A stretch of DNA of 64,000 nucleotides from Litoribacterium kuwaitense. Lineage in GTDB: Bacteria; Bacillota; Bacilli; Bacillales; DSM-28697. Positions 39,169 through 49,127 of the stretch are shown here, piece by piece (the stretch's first letter is position 1; every line of letters starts with the position of its first letter). The notes under the pieces are model-generated. The model was not told where the DNA came from. It did no database searches and worked only from the letters and a program-made list of their open reading frames with translations. The translations under genes and the position numbers were made by a program. The stretch covers positions 62,001 through 126,000 of the forward strand of contig NZ_JAALFC010000003.1 in assembly GCF_011058155.1 (NCBI RefSeq). Direction: 5' to 3'.

Positions 39169-39199
39169 AAAAACCCTGCCAAGACATACGTTGGCAGGG
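39169..39199 (-). terminator. Terminator of hfq
   Basis: CCCTGCCAA and TTGGCAGGG form a 9-base-pair stem with an 8-base loop, followed on the minus strand by T5. The intron remnant starts three bases beyond. Confidence 0.9.
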
Positions 39200-39245
39200 A
39201 AGCGCAAAGGAATATGTATACCGTTTTCACATACGTGACGGATGA

Positions 39246-39482
39246 TTAATCAGAGTCCTTGGACGTATCCATTTGCACAGGCTTTTGAGGGGCGAACGTT
39301 GAAATGGCATGCTTAAAAATAAGCTGCTGCTTCCCATCTGTTTCAATGAGTACTGTAAAGTTATCAAAACCTTTGATCGTTCCGCGCAGCTGGAATCCGT
39401 TTAGTAAAAAGACTGTTACAAAGGTATTATCTTTTCGCAATTGGTTTAGAAACTGATCCTGAATATTAATGCCCTGCTTCAA
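39246..39482 (-). CDS. hfq: RNA chaperone Hfq
   Basis: Hfq is a hexameric Sm-like protein binding U- and A-rich RNA. The 78 residues contain Sm1 ([20 protein letters not shown]) and Sm2 ([11 protein letters not shown], with the conserved KH). The start is TTG at 39482, with AAGGAGG nine bases upstream. It is directly downstream of miaA, as in most Firmicutes. Confidence 0.96.
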   Translation of the reverse strand: MKQGINIQDQFLNQLRKDNTFVTVFLLNGFQLRGTIKGFDNFTVLIETDGKQQLIFKHAISTFAPQKPVQMDTSKDSD

Positions 39483-39524
39483 TGACGGAATCCTCCTTTT
39501 CTCTTTATCAGTATAATAGTTCGA

Positions 39525-40463
39525 TTAAAATGTGAGCTTTCCTGCTATCAGTGGTAAAATTTCATTGGCAATTTCTTGTGTCGGTGGTCGATCAGTGACG
39601 TCAAACCAAGTGACATCCATCTTATTCCTGAACCAAGTCAGTTGTCTTTTCGCAAAACGACGTGTGTTTTTCTTCAACTGGGCGATACTCTCGTCTTTAG
39701 AGCACTCCCCATCATAATACGCGACAATTTCCTTATAGCCTATGGCCTGCATCGCTTGTGTATTCTTATAACCGCGGTCGAGGAGGTCTTTGACTTCGTC
39801 AAATAACCCTTCCTCCACCATCTGCTCAACTCTTTGATTGATCGTTTGATACAATGTTGCACGCTCCATCGTCAAACCGACAAGCAATGTCGGGAAGCGA
39901 TAGTCGGTCGATTGCTTGCGAAGCTGAGCTGTCGGTGTTTCGTTCGTCATTTCGTAAATTTCTAATGCCCTAATGACACGCCTAACGTTGTTCGGATGAA
40001 TGCGTTTTGCGGCTTCCTGATCGATCGCTTGTAAACGTTGGTGTAATTGCTCCTGACCGAAGCGCTCTGCCTCTTTTTCAAGGCGTTTACGAAGTTCAGG
40101 AGAGCTGCCTTGATCAGTAAATTCATACGGGTAAACGACGGACTGAATATAAAGGCCTGTGCCTCCAACAATCATCGGTAGCTTTTTTGCTGTATGAATG
40201 TCGTGAATTTTTTTTAATGCCTGCTCCTTGAAATCAGCAACTGAATAAGAGGCATCTGGCGGCAACGTATCGATAAAATGATGCGTAATCTCCTGCCGCT
40301 CTTCCTCGGTCACTTTTGCGGTACCGATGTCAAACCCTTGGTACACTTGGAGCGCATCGCCAGAGATAATTTCACCACCAAGCCTTTTGGCTAGTTCAAT
40401 GCCTAAAGCTGTCTTTCCAACGGCTGTTGGTCCTACAATGACAAGCAATGGATTCTCATACAT
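39525..40463 (-). CDS. miaA: tRNA dimethylallyltransferase MiaA
   Basis: MiaA adds an isopentenyl group to A37 of tRNAs reading UNN codons; MiaB, encoded at 46-48 kb, then methylthiolates it. From the ATG at 40463 (MYENPLLVIVGPTAVGKT) it has 312 residues. The P-loop GPTAVGKT, DALQVYQGFDIGTAK and GGTGLYIQSV are typical. A weak AAGGGAGAG lies upstream, and the start follows the mutL stop by 16 bases. Confidence 0.95.
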   Translation of the reverse strand: MYENPLLVIVGPTAVGKTALGIELAKRLGGEIISGDALQVYQGFDIGTAKVTEEERQEITHHFIDTLPPDASYSVADFKEQALKKIHDIHTAKKLPMIVGGTGLYIQSVVYPYEFTDQGSSPELRKRLEKEAERFGQEQLHQRLQAIDQEAAKRIHPNNVRRVIRALEIYEMTNETPTAQLRKQSTDYRFPTLLVGLTMERATLYQTINQRVEQMVEEGLFDEVKDLLDRGYKNTQAMQAIGYKEIVAYYDGECSKDESIAQLKKNTRRFAKRQLTWFRNKMDVTWFDVTDRPPTQEIANEILPLIAGKLTF

Positions 40464-40479
40464 GCTACAGTTCTCTCCC

Positions 40480-42357
40480 TTACATGACGCGCTTAAACAT
40501 TTTTTCGAGCTCATATGGTGAAAAGTTTAGTACAACCGGACGACCATGCGGACACGTATAAGGGTCTTTCGCTTGTCGCAGGTCATCAAGCAGTCGTTGC
40601 ATATCTTCGTGTCGCAAATACATGTTGGCTTTAATCGATTTTTTACAAGCCATCATAATCGCAGCTTCTTCACGAAAATCGGCTACCGTCGCCTCTGGCC
40701 GATCGAGCACTTGCTGGATTAAATCTTGGGTCGTATCAGCTTCTTTGCCTGCTGGGAACCAAGTCGGATGGCTGCGAACGATGACGCTTCCGTTCCCAAA
40801 ATCTTCAAGCTGTATTCCTAAAGAATGAAGGCGTGCGGTCTCTTCAAGGAGTCGCAAATAGTCTTTATGAGAGAACGTTAAGGTCAACGGCACGATCAGC
40901 CCTTGCTCTTCATGACTATCTTCTCCTAATTTTCGGTAGTAATATTCATATTTAATTCGTTCTTGTGCAGCATGCTGATCAATGATATGGAGCCCCTCTT
41001 CAGACTGAGCAAGAATATATGAACCATGATGTTGCCCAATGACTTCCATGTATGGAAGCTTGTACGAAGACAGCTGCTCGCTAGAATAAACCGCTGCCTC
41101 TTCACGGCTGTAGGTGACAGGAGTAGACGGCGTATCATTCGTCAATTCTTCTTCAGGCGTGCTGGCCTCTTCAGCAGTATGATGAGCCACTCGCGTCGAA
41201 TCAGCTGTTCCTCGCTCTGGACTTAAGGTTACTTCTGATTCAAGCACAATTGGTGAGCTTGGTGCTGTAGAGACCTCCTCTTGAACAGGCAGAGAATCCT
41301 GTTCGAGCTTCCACGAGCCTTGTTCCGACATACGACGAGGCGTCGCCATTTGTCCAGGACGAGGGGCTAATGACTCTTGACGAAGTGCTCGTTTAAGCTC
41401 TGTCGTCAAGAGGTGACACAACTCTTTTTCTTTACTTAATCGCACCTCAAGCTTTGCTGGATGTACGTTCACGTCAATAAGCATCGGGTCCATATCGATA
41501 GCGATCACACCAACAGGGTAGCGTCCGATCGGGAGAAGGGTCTTATAGCCTTCTAACACGGCTTGATACAAAGCGATATTTTTTACAAAACGACCATTTA
41601 AAACAAATGAAAAATAATGACGTGAGGCACGGGTCACCGACGGTTGGGCAATGTAACCTTCGATCGTAAAGTCTGACGACGTTGCGGCTATGGGCTGCAG
41701 TGCCCGCGCAACGTCCATGCCATACATTTTTGCAAGGACAGCATCTCTCCGCCCTTGTCCTCCTGTTTGTAATAGCACACGCCCGTCATGTACGAGCTTC
41801 ATTTGAATACTTGGAGAGGAAAGAGCGATACGATTAACAGCCTCCGTAATATGTCCCAGCTCTGTATGCAAACTTCGAATATACTTTAAACGCGCTGGTG
41901 TGTTGAAAAATAAATCTTCTACGAGGACGTCTGTACCTTGGCGGCTATGAACCTTCTTTTCCTCTTTGCATTCGCCACCAGCAAAATGAAGCGATATTCC
42001 CGGACCTTGTCCAGTCGATGTAGCCAGCGTCAGCCGACTAACAGAGGCAATGCTTGGCAAGGCCTCACCACGGAAGCCAAGCGTCCGGATACGAAACAGA
42101 TCATGCTCATCCATCACCTTGCTCGTCGCATGTCGTTTTAAAGCTAAATACGCATCTTCTGCATCCATTCCGATGCCATTATCAGAAACACGAATTGATT
42201 TTAAACCAGCCTCTTCTACTTCAACGGTTATTTTTGTTGCTTTTGCGTCTACAGCATTTTCAAGCAACTCTTTTACGACGGATGCGGGTCGTTCGACGAC
42301 TTCCCCTGCAGCAATTTTATCTGAGAGCTGGTGGTGCATCTGACGTATCGTCGCCAT
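40480..42357 (-). CDS. mutL: DNA mismatch repair protein MutL
   Basis: MutL links MutS mismatch recognition to strand incision. The 625-residue protein has the GHKL ATPase motifs (IAAGEVVERPASVVKELLEN, DNGIGM, RGEALPSI) and, in the C-terminal part, the endonuclease metal motif DQHAAQERIKYE. It is therefore of the nicking type found in species without MutH. It follows mutS by 18 bases. Confidence 0.96.
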   Translation of the reverse strand: MATIRQMHHQLSDKIAAGEVVERPASVVKELLENAVDAKATKITVEVEEAGLKSIRVSDNGIGMDAEDAYLALKRHATSKVMDEHDLFRIRTLGFRGEALPSIASVSRLTLATSTGQGPGISLHFAGGECKEEKKVHSRQGTDVLVEDLFFNTPARLKYIRSLHTELGHITEAVNRIALSSPSIQMKLVHDGRVLLQTGGQGRRDAVLAKMYGMDVARALQPIAATSSDFTIEGYIAQPSVTRASRHYFSFVLNGRFVKNIALYQAVLEGYKTLLPIGRYPVGVIAIDMDPMLIDVNVHPAKLEVRLSKEKELCHLLTTELKRALRQESLAPRPGQMATPRRMSEQGSWKLEQDSLPVQEEVSTAPSSPIVLESEVTLSPERGTADSTRVAHHTAEEASTPEEELTNDTPSTPVTYSREEAAVYSSEQLSSYKLPYMEVIGQHHGSYILAQSEEGLHIIDQHAAQERIKYEYYYRKLGEDSHEEQGLIVPLTLTFSHKDYLRLLEETARLHSLGIQLEDFGNGSVIVRSHPTWFPAGKEADTTQDLIQQVLDRPEATVADFREEAAIMMACKKSIKANMYLRHEDMQRLLDDLRQAKDPYTCPHGRPVVLNFSPYELEKMFKRVM

Positions 42358-42375
42358 CCAATCTCTCCTTTGTCA

Positions 42376-44967
42376 CTATGATTTTAAACGTTTTTTTATG
42401 TTGTAAAGCCAATTCATTGCTTCTAACGGTGTCATATCCATTAAATCTACTGCCTTAATGTCACTTAAAATGGCTTTTTCGCTCTTTTTCATGTTGTCTT
42501 TCTCTTGATCTACTTTAGGCTCAGGAAACAAAGACAGCTGTTCTACTTCAGATTCCTTCACTTTTTCGACCGGCACAACCGTCGAATGTTCTGATACAGC
42601 GACTTCCTTGTGCGGTTCCTCAAGAGCTTCCAATAGTTCCGTCGCGTGGCGCGTCAATTCTTCCGGCAAACCTGCCAATCTGGCGACATGGATTCCGTAG
42701 CTTTTATCAGAAGGCCCGGGCATCACCTTATGAAGAAAAACAATCTCTTCTTGATCCTCAGTTGCTTGCACGTGTACATTTTCGAGCGCACTGAGCTGCT
42801 CTGAAAGACGTGTCAGCTCATGATAATGAGTAGAGAATAGAGTGACGGCTCCAATGTGCTCGTGAATGTATTCGATAATGGCTTGCGCTAAAGCCATGCC
42901 ATCGTATGTCGATGTACCTCGCCCAATTTCGTCGAGCAATATGAGGCTTTCTTCAGTCGCCTGTTGAATTGCATCATTTGCTTCCATCATTTCCACCATA
43001 AATGTACTCTGTCCACTTGCAAGATCGTCCGCGGCCCCAATCCTCGTAAAAATCTGGTCAAATAAAGGAAGCCTCGCTTCAGTTGCCGGAACGAAGCAGC
43101 CAATTTGTGCCATAATTGAAATTAAAGCGACTTGTCGCATGTAAGTACTTTTTCCCGACATATTTGGACCGGTAATGAGCAGCATTCGGGTGGACTTGTC
43201 CAATTGTATCGTATTTGGGACATATTGCTGGTGAACGGTCATTTTTTCAACGACAGGGTGCCTTCCCTCAACGATGTTAAGTTCGCCATCATTTGTAAAG
43301 ACAGGTCTTACAAATCCTGCCGCTTCACTCACCTCAGCAAATCCAGTCAGCACGTCTAGCTCACTGATGAACGACGCGAGCTGCTGGAGGTCAGGAATAT
43401 ACGCTTGTGTGCTTTTGCGCAGCTCAATAAACAGTTCATGCTCTAAATCTATACTTTTTTCTTCGGCTTGCAGGATTAACGCTTCTTTTTCTTTCAGTTC
43501 ATTTGTAATGAACCGCTCAGCATTCGTCAGCGTCTGTTTTCGTTCATAACGACCTTCGGGCAAGTATTTTAAATTCGCTTTGCTTACTTCAATATAATAA
43601 CCGAACACACGATTATAGCCGACTTTTAAAGAGCGGATATTCGTCGCTTCACGCTCCTTTTGTTCAAGTTCAGCGATCCACGCCTTTCCATTTTTACCTG
43701 CGTCACGGTACCGGTCTAATTCTTCAGAATACCCTTCAGCAATCATTCCACCTTCAGTAATACTCATCGGTACATCCTCAAGCAAAGCTTCAGACAATTG
43801 CATATGCAGCTTTTGCAAGGTTTGCATATGCCGATGAATATCTTTTGCTACAGGCAAATTGAGTTGTTTAGCCCCTTCGTAAATCGCGGGAAGGGCTGTG
43901 ATCGTTTTTTTAATTTGGACGAGATCGCGAGCATTTGCATTCCCATACGACATCCGACCGGCAAGACGCTCAATATCGTACACATTCGCAAAGCTTTCCC
44001 TTAAATCGTGACGAACTGTAAAATGTTCCAGTAGCTTTTCTACAGCCTGTAACCGGTCGTCAATCCGATGTTTTGTCCGTAATGGCTTTTCTAACCACGT
44101 TTTTAGTTTTCGCGCTCCCATAGCTGTTTTTGTTTCATCGAGTAGCCAGAGGAGTGAGCCTTTTTTCGTTTTTTCCCGCATTGTTTCAGTAAGCTCCAGC
44201 GTCCGCCTGCCATTTGTATCAATTTGTACAAACTCTTCTAGTTCGAACTCATATGGTGCTTGTAAATGGTCAATGGTACGACGCTGTGTCTTTTCTAAAT
44301 AATTGACTAAGAGCGCAAGCGCGGGTAAGTTCTCCTCGTGTTCTAATGTAAAGCGCTGCGCATATTCTTTTGGGTCGACTTCGTCAGCAAGCGTGACTGC
44401 CCATTGATTTATTTTGGAAACTTCATGCTGCCACTGATTTGATACGACGACCTCGCGAACATCCGCTCTCTGTAATTCCTCCAGCGCTTTTTGTAAGGAC
44501 GTCTGAACATACGTCGCTTGCAATGTTCCTGTCGTTAAATCGCATAACGCCACAGAATATGTATTCCCTTCCGAAGCGATCGCTCCGAGAAAGTTATGAT
44601 CATTGTTTGTGAGCATTTGCTCATCCATGACCATCCCTGGAGAAATCAGATGGGTCACTTCACGTTTAACGACACCTTTAGCTTCTTTCGGATCCTCGAC
44701 CTGTTCACAAATGGCTACTTTAAATCCAAGTTCGATAAATCTTTTAATATATTGCTTCGCTGAATGATGAGGAACACCGCACATTGGAATGCGGTCATCT
44801 CCACCGCCGTCTCGACTAGTTAACGTAATTTCGAGTAATTGTGCCGCTCGAACAGCATCGTCAAAAAACATTTCATAAAAATCACCAAGCCGAAAAAAGA
44901 GGAATGCATCTTTATATTCTTCTTTGATCGACAAATATTGTTGAATCATCGGCGTGTATGTAGGCAT
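42376..44967 (-). CDS. mutS: DNA mismatch repair protein MutS
   Basis: MutS recognises base mismatches and small loops. From ATG 44967 (MPTYTPMIQQYLSIKEEYKD) it has 863 residues. The mismatch-binding motif GDFYEMFFDDA, Walker A GPNMSGKST, Walker B LILLDEIGRGTS and the STHYHEL switch are present. GGAGCG precedes the ATG, which excludes the TTG 15 bases earlier. Near the C-terminus a QLSLF-type beta-clamp motif is visible (EQLSLFPEP). Confidence 0.96.
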   Translation of the reverse strand: MPTYTPMIQQYLSIKEEYKDAFLFFRLGDFYEMFFDDAVRAAQLLEITLTSRDGGGDDRIPMCGVPHHSAKQYIKRFIELGFKVAICEQVEDPKEAKGVVKREVTHLISPGMVMDEQMLTNNDHNFLGAIASEGNTYSVALCDLTTGTLQATYVQTSLQKALEELQRADVREVVVSNQWQHEVSKINQWAVTLADEVDPKEYAQRFTLEHEENLPALALLVNYLEKTQRRTIDHLQAPYEFELEEFVQIDTNGRRTLELTETMREKTKKGSLLWLLDETKTAMGARKLKTWLEKPLRTKHRIDDRLQAVEKLLEHFTVRHDLRESFANVYDIERLAGRMSYGNANARDLVQIKKTITALPAIYEGAKQLNLPVAKDIHRHMQTLQKLHMQLSEALLEDVPMSITEGGMIAEGYSEELDRYRDAGKNGKAWIAELEQKEREATNIRSLKVGYNRVFGYYIEVSKANLKYLPEGRYERKQTLTNAERFITNELKEKEALILQAEEKSIDLEHELFIELRKSTQAYIPDLQQLASFISELDVLTGFAEVSEAAGFVRPVFTNDGELNIVEGRHPVVEKMTVHQQYVPNTIQLDKSTRMLLITGPNMSGKSTYMRQVALISIMAQIGCFVPATEARLPLFDQIFTRIGAADDLASGQSTFMVEMMEANDAIQQATEESLILLDEIGRGTSTYDGMALAQAIIEYIHEHIGAVTLFSTHYHELTRLSEQLSALENVHVQATEDQEEIVFLHKVMPGPSDKSYGIHVARLAGLPEELTRHATELLEALEEPHKEVAVSEHSTVVPVEKVKESEVEQLSLFPEPKVDQEKDNMKKSEKAILSDIKAVDLMDMTPLEAMNWLYNIKKRLKS

Positions 44968-45072
44968 ATGTAATCGCTCCAAATTTCTTTCTCGTATACG
45001 TCAGTATATCATGTTTTTTCGGTGCTTGACGAAAAACGGGAGGCTGATTTCTTCGGCTTTTTTAACAAAAAT

Positions 45073-45099
45073 AAAAACTAGGAAGTGTCTCCTTCCTAG
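45073..45099 (-). terminator. Terminator of cotE
   Basis: CTAGGAAG/CTTCCTAG with a 6-base loop is followed by TTTTTATTTTT on the minus strand. Confidence 0.88.
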
Positions 45100-45100
45100 C

Positions 45101-45637
45101 TTACTCTTCTTCAGTGCTGAGAAAGTCAGTGTCCAAGTCTTCAAATGACTCTTCTTCAAGTACCTTTTGCCAGTCGTCATCACTACGGGAATCCGGATGT
45201 ACTGTCACGCGTACCTTCGTATCCCCAATAATTTCAACGAGAAATTCACGCTCGACCTCGACAAGTACTTTGTTGCCTCGTTCAGAAATATTTGCCTCAA
45301 GACAATTCGGCTGTTGCAATACACGGGCAATGACCTCTTCATCTACACCGAAGCCTTCTTCATCTTTTACTTTTAACGGCACTTCATCGGTATAGCTAAT
45401 CGTTTCAGTACACACTTGCGTTTTCGTATTGTTTTCACACGAATACCAAATGTTAACGTCATAACGCCCATCCACAACTACGACATCACCGCGCTTTTTT
45501 GCTTCATAACGATGGTTTATAATCCAACACCCTAAAATGCTCGTCGGACGGTGCTGCGGGGAAATGGAGTGGCTCGTTTGCGTAAACTTTTTTCCTTTGC
45601 CGCACACAGCTTTCGTAATAACCTCTCTGTACTTCAT
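45101..45637 (-). CDS. cotE: Outer spore coat morphogenetic protein CotE
   Basis: CotE directs assembly of the outer spore coat. From the ATG at 45637 (MKYREVITKAVCGKGKKFTQ, AGAGGT upstream) it has 178 residues, near the 181 of B. subtilis. The block RPTSILGCWIINHRYEA, VLQQPNCLEA and the acidic C-terminus are typical. An ATG at 45658 is a possible alternative start. It lies upstream of mutS as in B. subtilis but has its own terminator. Confidence 0.94.
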   Translation of the reverse strand: MKYREVITKAVCGKGKKFTQTSHSISPQHRPTSILGCWIINHRYEAKKRGDVVVVDGRYDVNIWYSCENNTKTQVCTETISYTDEVPLKVKDEEGFGVDEEVIARVLQQPNCLEANISERGNKVLVEVEREFLVEIIGDTKVRVTVHPDSRSDDDWQKVLEEESFEDLDTDFLSTEEE

Positions 45638-45691
45638 TGTTTGACCTCTTTTCGCCATGAGTGTCCCATCCTCCTTGTTCAGTCGTCCCCA

Positions 45692-45720
45692 TATCGTATG
45701 CGCACTCACTATGAATTGTG
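45692..45720 (-). promoter_or_regulatory. Candidate sporulation (SigK/SigE-type) promoter of cotE
   Basis: CATACGATA (45692-45700) fits the -10 form CATANNNTA of SigK. A CACA element 16 bases upstream fits the SigK -35. It lies about 55 bases before the cotE start; in B. subtilis cotE has SigE and SigK promoters. Confidence 0.5.
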
Positions 45721-45862
45721 ACGAATGCCTACTCTTAAGTCACCTGTACACACCTTCTATAAATTTTATGAGGTCTTCATATAACTAGAACAAAAAAATA
45801 AGACACCTTTTTCACAAGAGAGCTTTTCTTGTAGACGAAAAAGATTTTTACTGTGAAATAAG

Positions 45863-45899
45863 AAAAAACGCCCTATCCATCATATGCTTGGATAGAGCG
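45863..45899 (-). terminator. Terminator of ricA
   Basis: A long stem with CTATCCA/TGGATAG and CGC/GCG arms around a 9-base loop is followed by T6 on the minus strand. Confidence 0.9.
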
Positions 45900-45909
45900 T
45901 CTGTACCAC

Positions 45910-46350
45910 TTACTTCGCTTCATTGGAGCCACATGAGTCGGCGATGGAGGCAGCGGATCCAGTTAATCCGGTCACGATATCGCCGTCAGTCGATTCAATG
46001 ACATGCTGCGTTACATTTGATGAAATCGTTTGTGCGACAATTTGTAAAAGATCATTGACGTCATTTTGTGATTGTTTAAATTCCTGAACGATCGGAATAT
46101 CATCAAGCTCTACAAAAAGAGCATCGAGTCGATCTTCAGCTTTTTTCAATGCTTCAGATTTTCCGTAATGCTGCAAATTGACCGCTTGTTTTTGAACAGC
46201 TTTAATCTGCTTAATGATTCTTTGTACTTTTTCATTTTGATTGATCTGTGCTTCGGCACGTTTAAAAAACGCCACCTCTTCGGTTTCCGCAATCATCTCG
46301 GCGATTTTTTTGGCTTCCTGTAGCACTTCAGAACGTGTGTAATGGCTCAT
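45910..46350 (-). CDS. ricA: RicA (YmcA) regulator of RNase Y and development
   Basis: RicA, with RicF and RicT, forms a Fe-S complex that steers RNase Y-dependent mRNA maturation and promotes sporulation and biofilm formation. The 146-residue protein has the DUF964/YmcA helical core (EVAFFKRAEAQINQNEKVQ, YGKSEALKKAEDRLDALF) and a late Cys in ADSCGSNEAK. Its ATG follows the miaB TAA with no gap, and AGGTG lies within the end of miaB, so the two are coupled. Confidence 0.93.
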   Translation of the reverse strand: MSHYTRSEVLQEAKKIAEMIAETEEVAFFKRAEAQINQNEKVQRIIKQIKAVQKQAVNLQHYGKSEALKKAEDRLDALFVELDDIPIVQEFKQSQNDVNDLLQIVAQTISSNVTQHVIESTDGDIVTGLTGSAASIADSCGSNEAK

Positions 46351-47871
46351 TTATGTCACCTCAGTCGTTTCAGTTACTAATTCGCCATCAAGTGTCCACG
46401 TTTTTGCTTCTTTAATTCGGACAGGGACAATGTTACCGATGGCAGATTTTGGTCCTTTAAAGTTAACAACCTTATTTTTTCTCGTATATCCAGACAGAAC
46501 GTCAGCATTCTTTTTGCTTTCACCTTCCACAAGGACATCGACAATTTGACCTTCAAACACTTTATTTTTCTTCAAAGCAATGTCGTTAACGAGCTTATTT
46601 AACCGTTGTAGGCGTTCTTTTTTCACTTCCATCGACACATTGTCTTCCATACGTGCTGCTGGCGTACCATCCCGCGGCGAATAGATGAACGTGTATGCAG
46701 CATCATACTCCACTTCTCGCATGATGGATAGCGTATCTTCAAACTGCTCTTCAGTCTCATTTGGAAAGCCGACGATAATATCCGTTGAAAACGTTACATC
46801 AGGAATGCGTTCCTTCATTTTGCGGACAAGTTCCAGATATTGTTCTCTGGAGTATTTTCGTCCCATAATTTTAAGAATGTCTGTATTTCCAGACTGAACA
46901 GGCAAATGAATATGCTCCATCAAATTACCACCTTGGGCAAGCACATCGATGAGATGGTCATCAAAATCCCGCGGATGGCTCGTCGTAAAGCGAATGCGTG
47001 GAATATCAATTTTATGGAGATCATCCATTAAATCACCGAAGCGGTAATCAAGGTCTGTAAAGTCCTTGCCATACGCATTGACATTTTGACCTAGCAGCGT
47101 GATCTCTTGATAGCCGTTGCGGGCGAGGTGACGTACTTCTTCAATAATGTCCTCTGGCAGTCGGCTCCGCTCTTTTCCGCGCGTATAGGGGACAATACAA
47201 TATGTGCAAAATTTATCACAGCCGTACATAATATTGACCCATGCTTTAATATTGCCTTTACGTACTTTCGGAAGGTTTTCAATGATGTCGCCTTCCTTCG
47301 ACCAAACCTCAACGACCATTTCCTTCCCGAACAGAGCCCCTTTTATGATTTCTGGAAGCCTATGAATGTTATGAGTTCCGAAGATCATATCAATGAACGG
47401 GTGTTTTTTCAAAATACGGTTCACGACCGCTTCCTCTTGTGACATACAGCCACAAATCCCGATCAGTAGATCTGGTTTTTCCAGTTTTAGAGGCTTTAGA
47501 TGACCAATTTCGCCAAACACTTTATTTTCAGCATTTTCCCGAATGGCACACGTATTTAACAGGATCACATCGGCTGCTTCCATTTCGGTCGTCGCCTCAT
47601 ACCCCATGCCCTCTAAAATACCAGCCATCACTTCTGTATCATGCTCGTTCATTTGGCAACCATATGTTCGAATAAAAAATTTCTTGCCGATTCCGACTTG
47701 CTGCATATCTTCCGAAATCGCAAAATCGTAATGCACTTCAATATCTTCTCTTCGGCGGCGCCTTGCGTCTTTCAAAGAAGGAGGTTGAAATGTCGTTTGA
47801 AAATATTTAGCGAAATCCTCTGAGGTTTTTTCCCGCAGAGGCTTTTGATCGGTTGATGTTTTATCCGCCAT
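46351..47871 (-). CDS. miaB: tRNA methylthiotransferase MiaB
   Basis: MiaB is a radical-SAM enzyme that adds a methylthio group to i6A37 of tRNA. The 506-residue protein has the N-terminal cluster cysteines ([25 protein letters not shown]), the radical-SAM CxxxCxxC ([17 protein letters not shown]) and a C-terminal TRAM domain. The N-terminal 60 residues are the extension typical of Bacillus. Confidence 0.96.
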   Translation of the reverse strand: MADKTSTDQKPLREKTSEDFAKYFQTTFQPPSLKDARRRRREDIEVHYDFAISEDMQQVGIGKKFFIRTYGCQMNEHDTEVMAGILEGMGYEATTEMEAADVILLNTCAIRENAENKVFGEIGHLKPLKLEKPDLLIGICGCMSQEEAVVNRILKKHPFIDMIFGTHNIHRLPEIIKGALFGKEMVVEVWSKEGDIIENLPKVRKGNIKAWVNIMYGCDKFCTYCIVPYTRGKERSRLPEDIIEEVRHLARNGYQEITLLGQNVNAYGKDFTDLDYRFGDLMDDLHKIDIPRIRFTTSHPRDFDDHLIDVLAQGGNLMEHIHLPVQSGNTDILKIMGRKYSREQYLELVRKMKERIPDVTFSTDIIVGFPNETEEQFEDTLSIMREVEYDAAYTFIYSPRDGTPAARMEDNVSMEVKKERLQRLNKLVNDIALKKNKVFEGQIVDVLVEGESKKNADVLSGYTRKNKVVNFKGPKSAIGNIVPVRIKEAKTWTLDGELVTETTEVT

Positions 47872-47974
47872 CTTGCAAGAACACCCTTTCTCCTACAATT
47901 CTTCTATTTGGGCTAACTGTGTTAGTATAACAAACCTTTGAATGGTTCAACAAGGTTCACCTTCACTGTCCGCT

Positions 47975-48904
47975 TTATGGAAGGTAGGTTTCCATAAATC
48001 TGTGAGCGTTTCTGTGCATGAGCTTCTCTACTAAATCTTTTCCCCAATGCTTTTGGAATTGATCTTTTAACGCCCGCATACCGTCATACGTCTCTAAACC
48101 AATCGTTTTCTCATCAATTCCGTCAAAATCAGATCCGATCATGACATGGTCTTCGCCGCCGAGGTTAAGCATATGATCGATATGCCTTAAGACATCATTG
48201 ATTGTTGCACGCTGATCAGTCCGCAAGAAATCGGGTACAAAATTGACACCAATGACACCGTCTTTTTGAAACAGTGCCTTTATTTGTTCATCAGATAAAT
48301 TGCGTGGATGATCAGCAAGCGCGCGGGCATTGCAATGAGATGCCCAAACGACGTCTCCACGCTCCATCACTTCCCAGAAACCTGGCTCCGCGAGATGGCT
48401 CACGTCAATCCAGCATTTTTCCTGATTCAAATGATGTACCACTTCGCGACCGAATAGGGTGAGGCCTGCAGCGCGAGGCTCACCTACACCATCGGCGACC
48501 GCATTTGCGAAATTCCACGTTAATCCAACCGAACGGACCCCTAATTGAATTAAGGTTTGGAGGCGGGTTAGGCTTTGGCCGATCGCATCACAGCCTTCTA
48601 GCGTGAGAAAAGCACCGATGTCTCCTGTTTGTAGTTGCGCTAGATCATTTTTCGAAACAATCGGCTTCATTTCGGGACAGGCTAGCACTTGACGTCTGTA
48701 TTGCTCAATCATTTCGAGCACGACGTCAAATTGTTGCGGAGAAGGGACATCTTCCTCCACGACAAACAGAGCAAACGTTTGCAAACGCGCTTCTGAACGC
48801 TTTAAACGATTTAAATTAATATCCAATTCGTCACTGCTTTGATAAGAGAGTGACTTGTTCATCCAAAGCTTGTAAAGTACATCACAATGAAAGTCATACC
48901 ACAT
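47975..48904 (-). CDS. Membrane-dipeptidase-family (M19) zinc peptidase
   Basis: A 309-residue peptidase M19 (renal dipeptidase-type) enzyme. Metal and active-site blocks are DFHCDVLYKLW at the N-terminus, TLEGCDAI, LTWNFAN, IDVSHL, ASHCNARAL and the late MIGSDFDGI. Bacterial members cleave dipeptides, including D-amino acid ones. There is no signal peptide, so the location is cytosolic. It lies between spoVS and miaB, where B. subtilis has tdh and kbl. Confidence 0.9.
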   Translation of the reverse strand: MWYDFHCDVLYKLWMNKSLSYQSSDELDINLNRLKRSEARLQTFALFVVEEDVPSPQQFDVVLEMIEQYRRQVLACPEMKPIVSKNDLAQLQTGDIGAFLTLEGCDAIGQSLTRLQTLIQLGVRSVGLTWNFANAVADGVGEPRAAGLTLFGREVVHHLNQEKCWIDVSHLAEPGFWEVMERGDVVWASHCNARALADHPRNLSDEQIKALFQKDGVIGVNFVPDFLRTDQRATINDVLRHIDHMLNLGGEDHVMIGSDFDGIDEKTIGLETYDGMRALKDQFQKHWGKDLVEKLMHRNAHRFMETYLP

Positions 48905-48967
48905 GAGCTTGTCTCCTCTATCGGTTACTATCTATCTGGTCTTTTCTTTTATATTATACCGCGAATA

Positions 48968-49109
48968 AACCTGCCGTTTATTTTACCGGCAGGCTCAGCC
49001 TGTTGAAAATAACAGAGAGATTGCTAAGCGGACGCTAGAAAAGCGTAGAAGAAATCTAGAATAGACTTTGTCTTCAATTTTAACCTGCCGTTTATTTACC
49101 GGCAGGCTC
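48968..49109. repeat. Duplicated hairpin flanking an unexplained 80-base segment
   Basis: AACCTGCCGTTTATTT, then ACCGGCAGGCTC, occurs twice (48968-48995 and 49082-49109; copy one has one extra T). Each copy folds as CCTGCCG/CGGCAGG. Copy two lies just after spoVS and may be its terminator, though the T run is weak. The bases between show no gene. Confidence 0.7.
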
Positions 49110-49127
49110 TTACACGTTTGAATAAAT

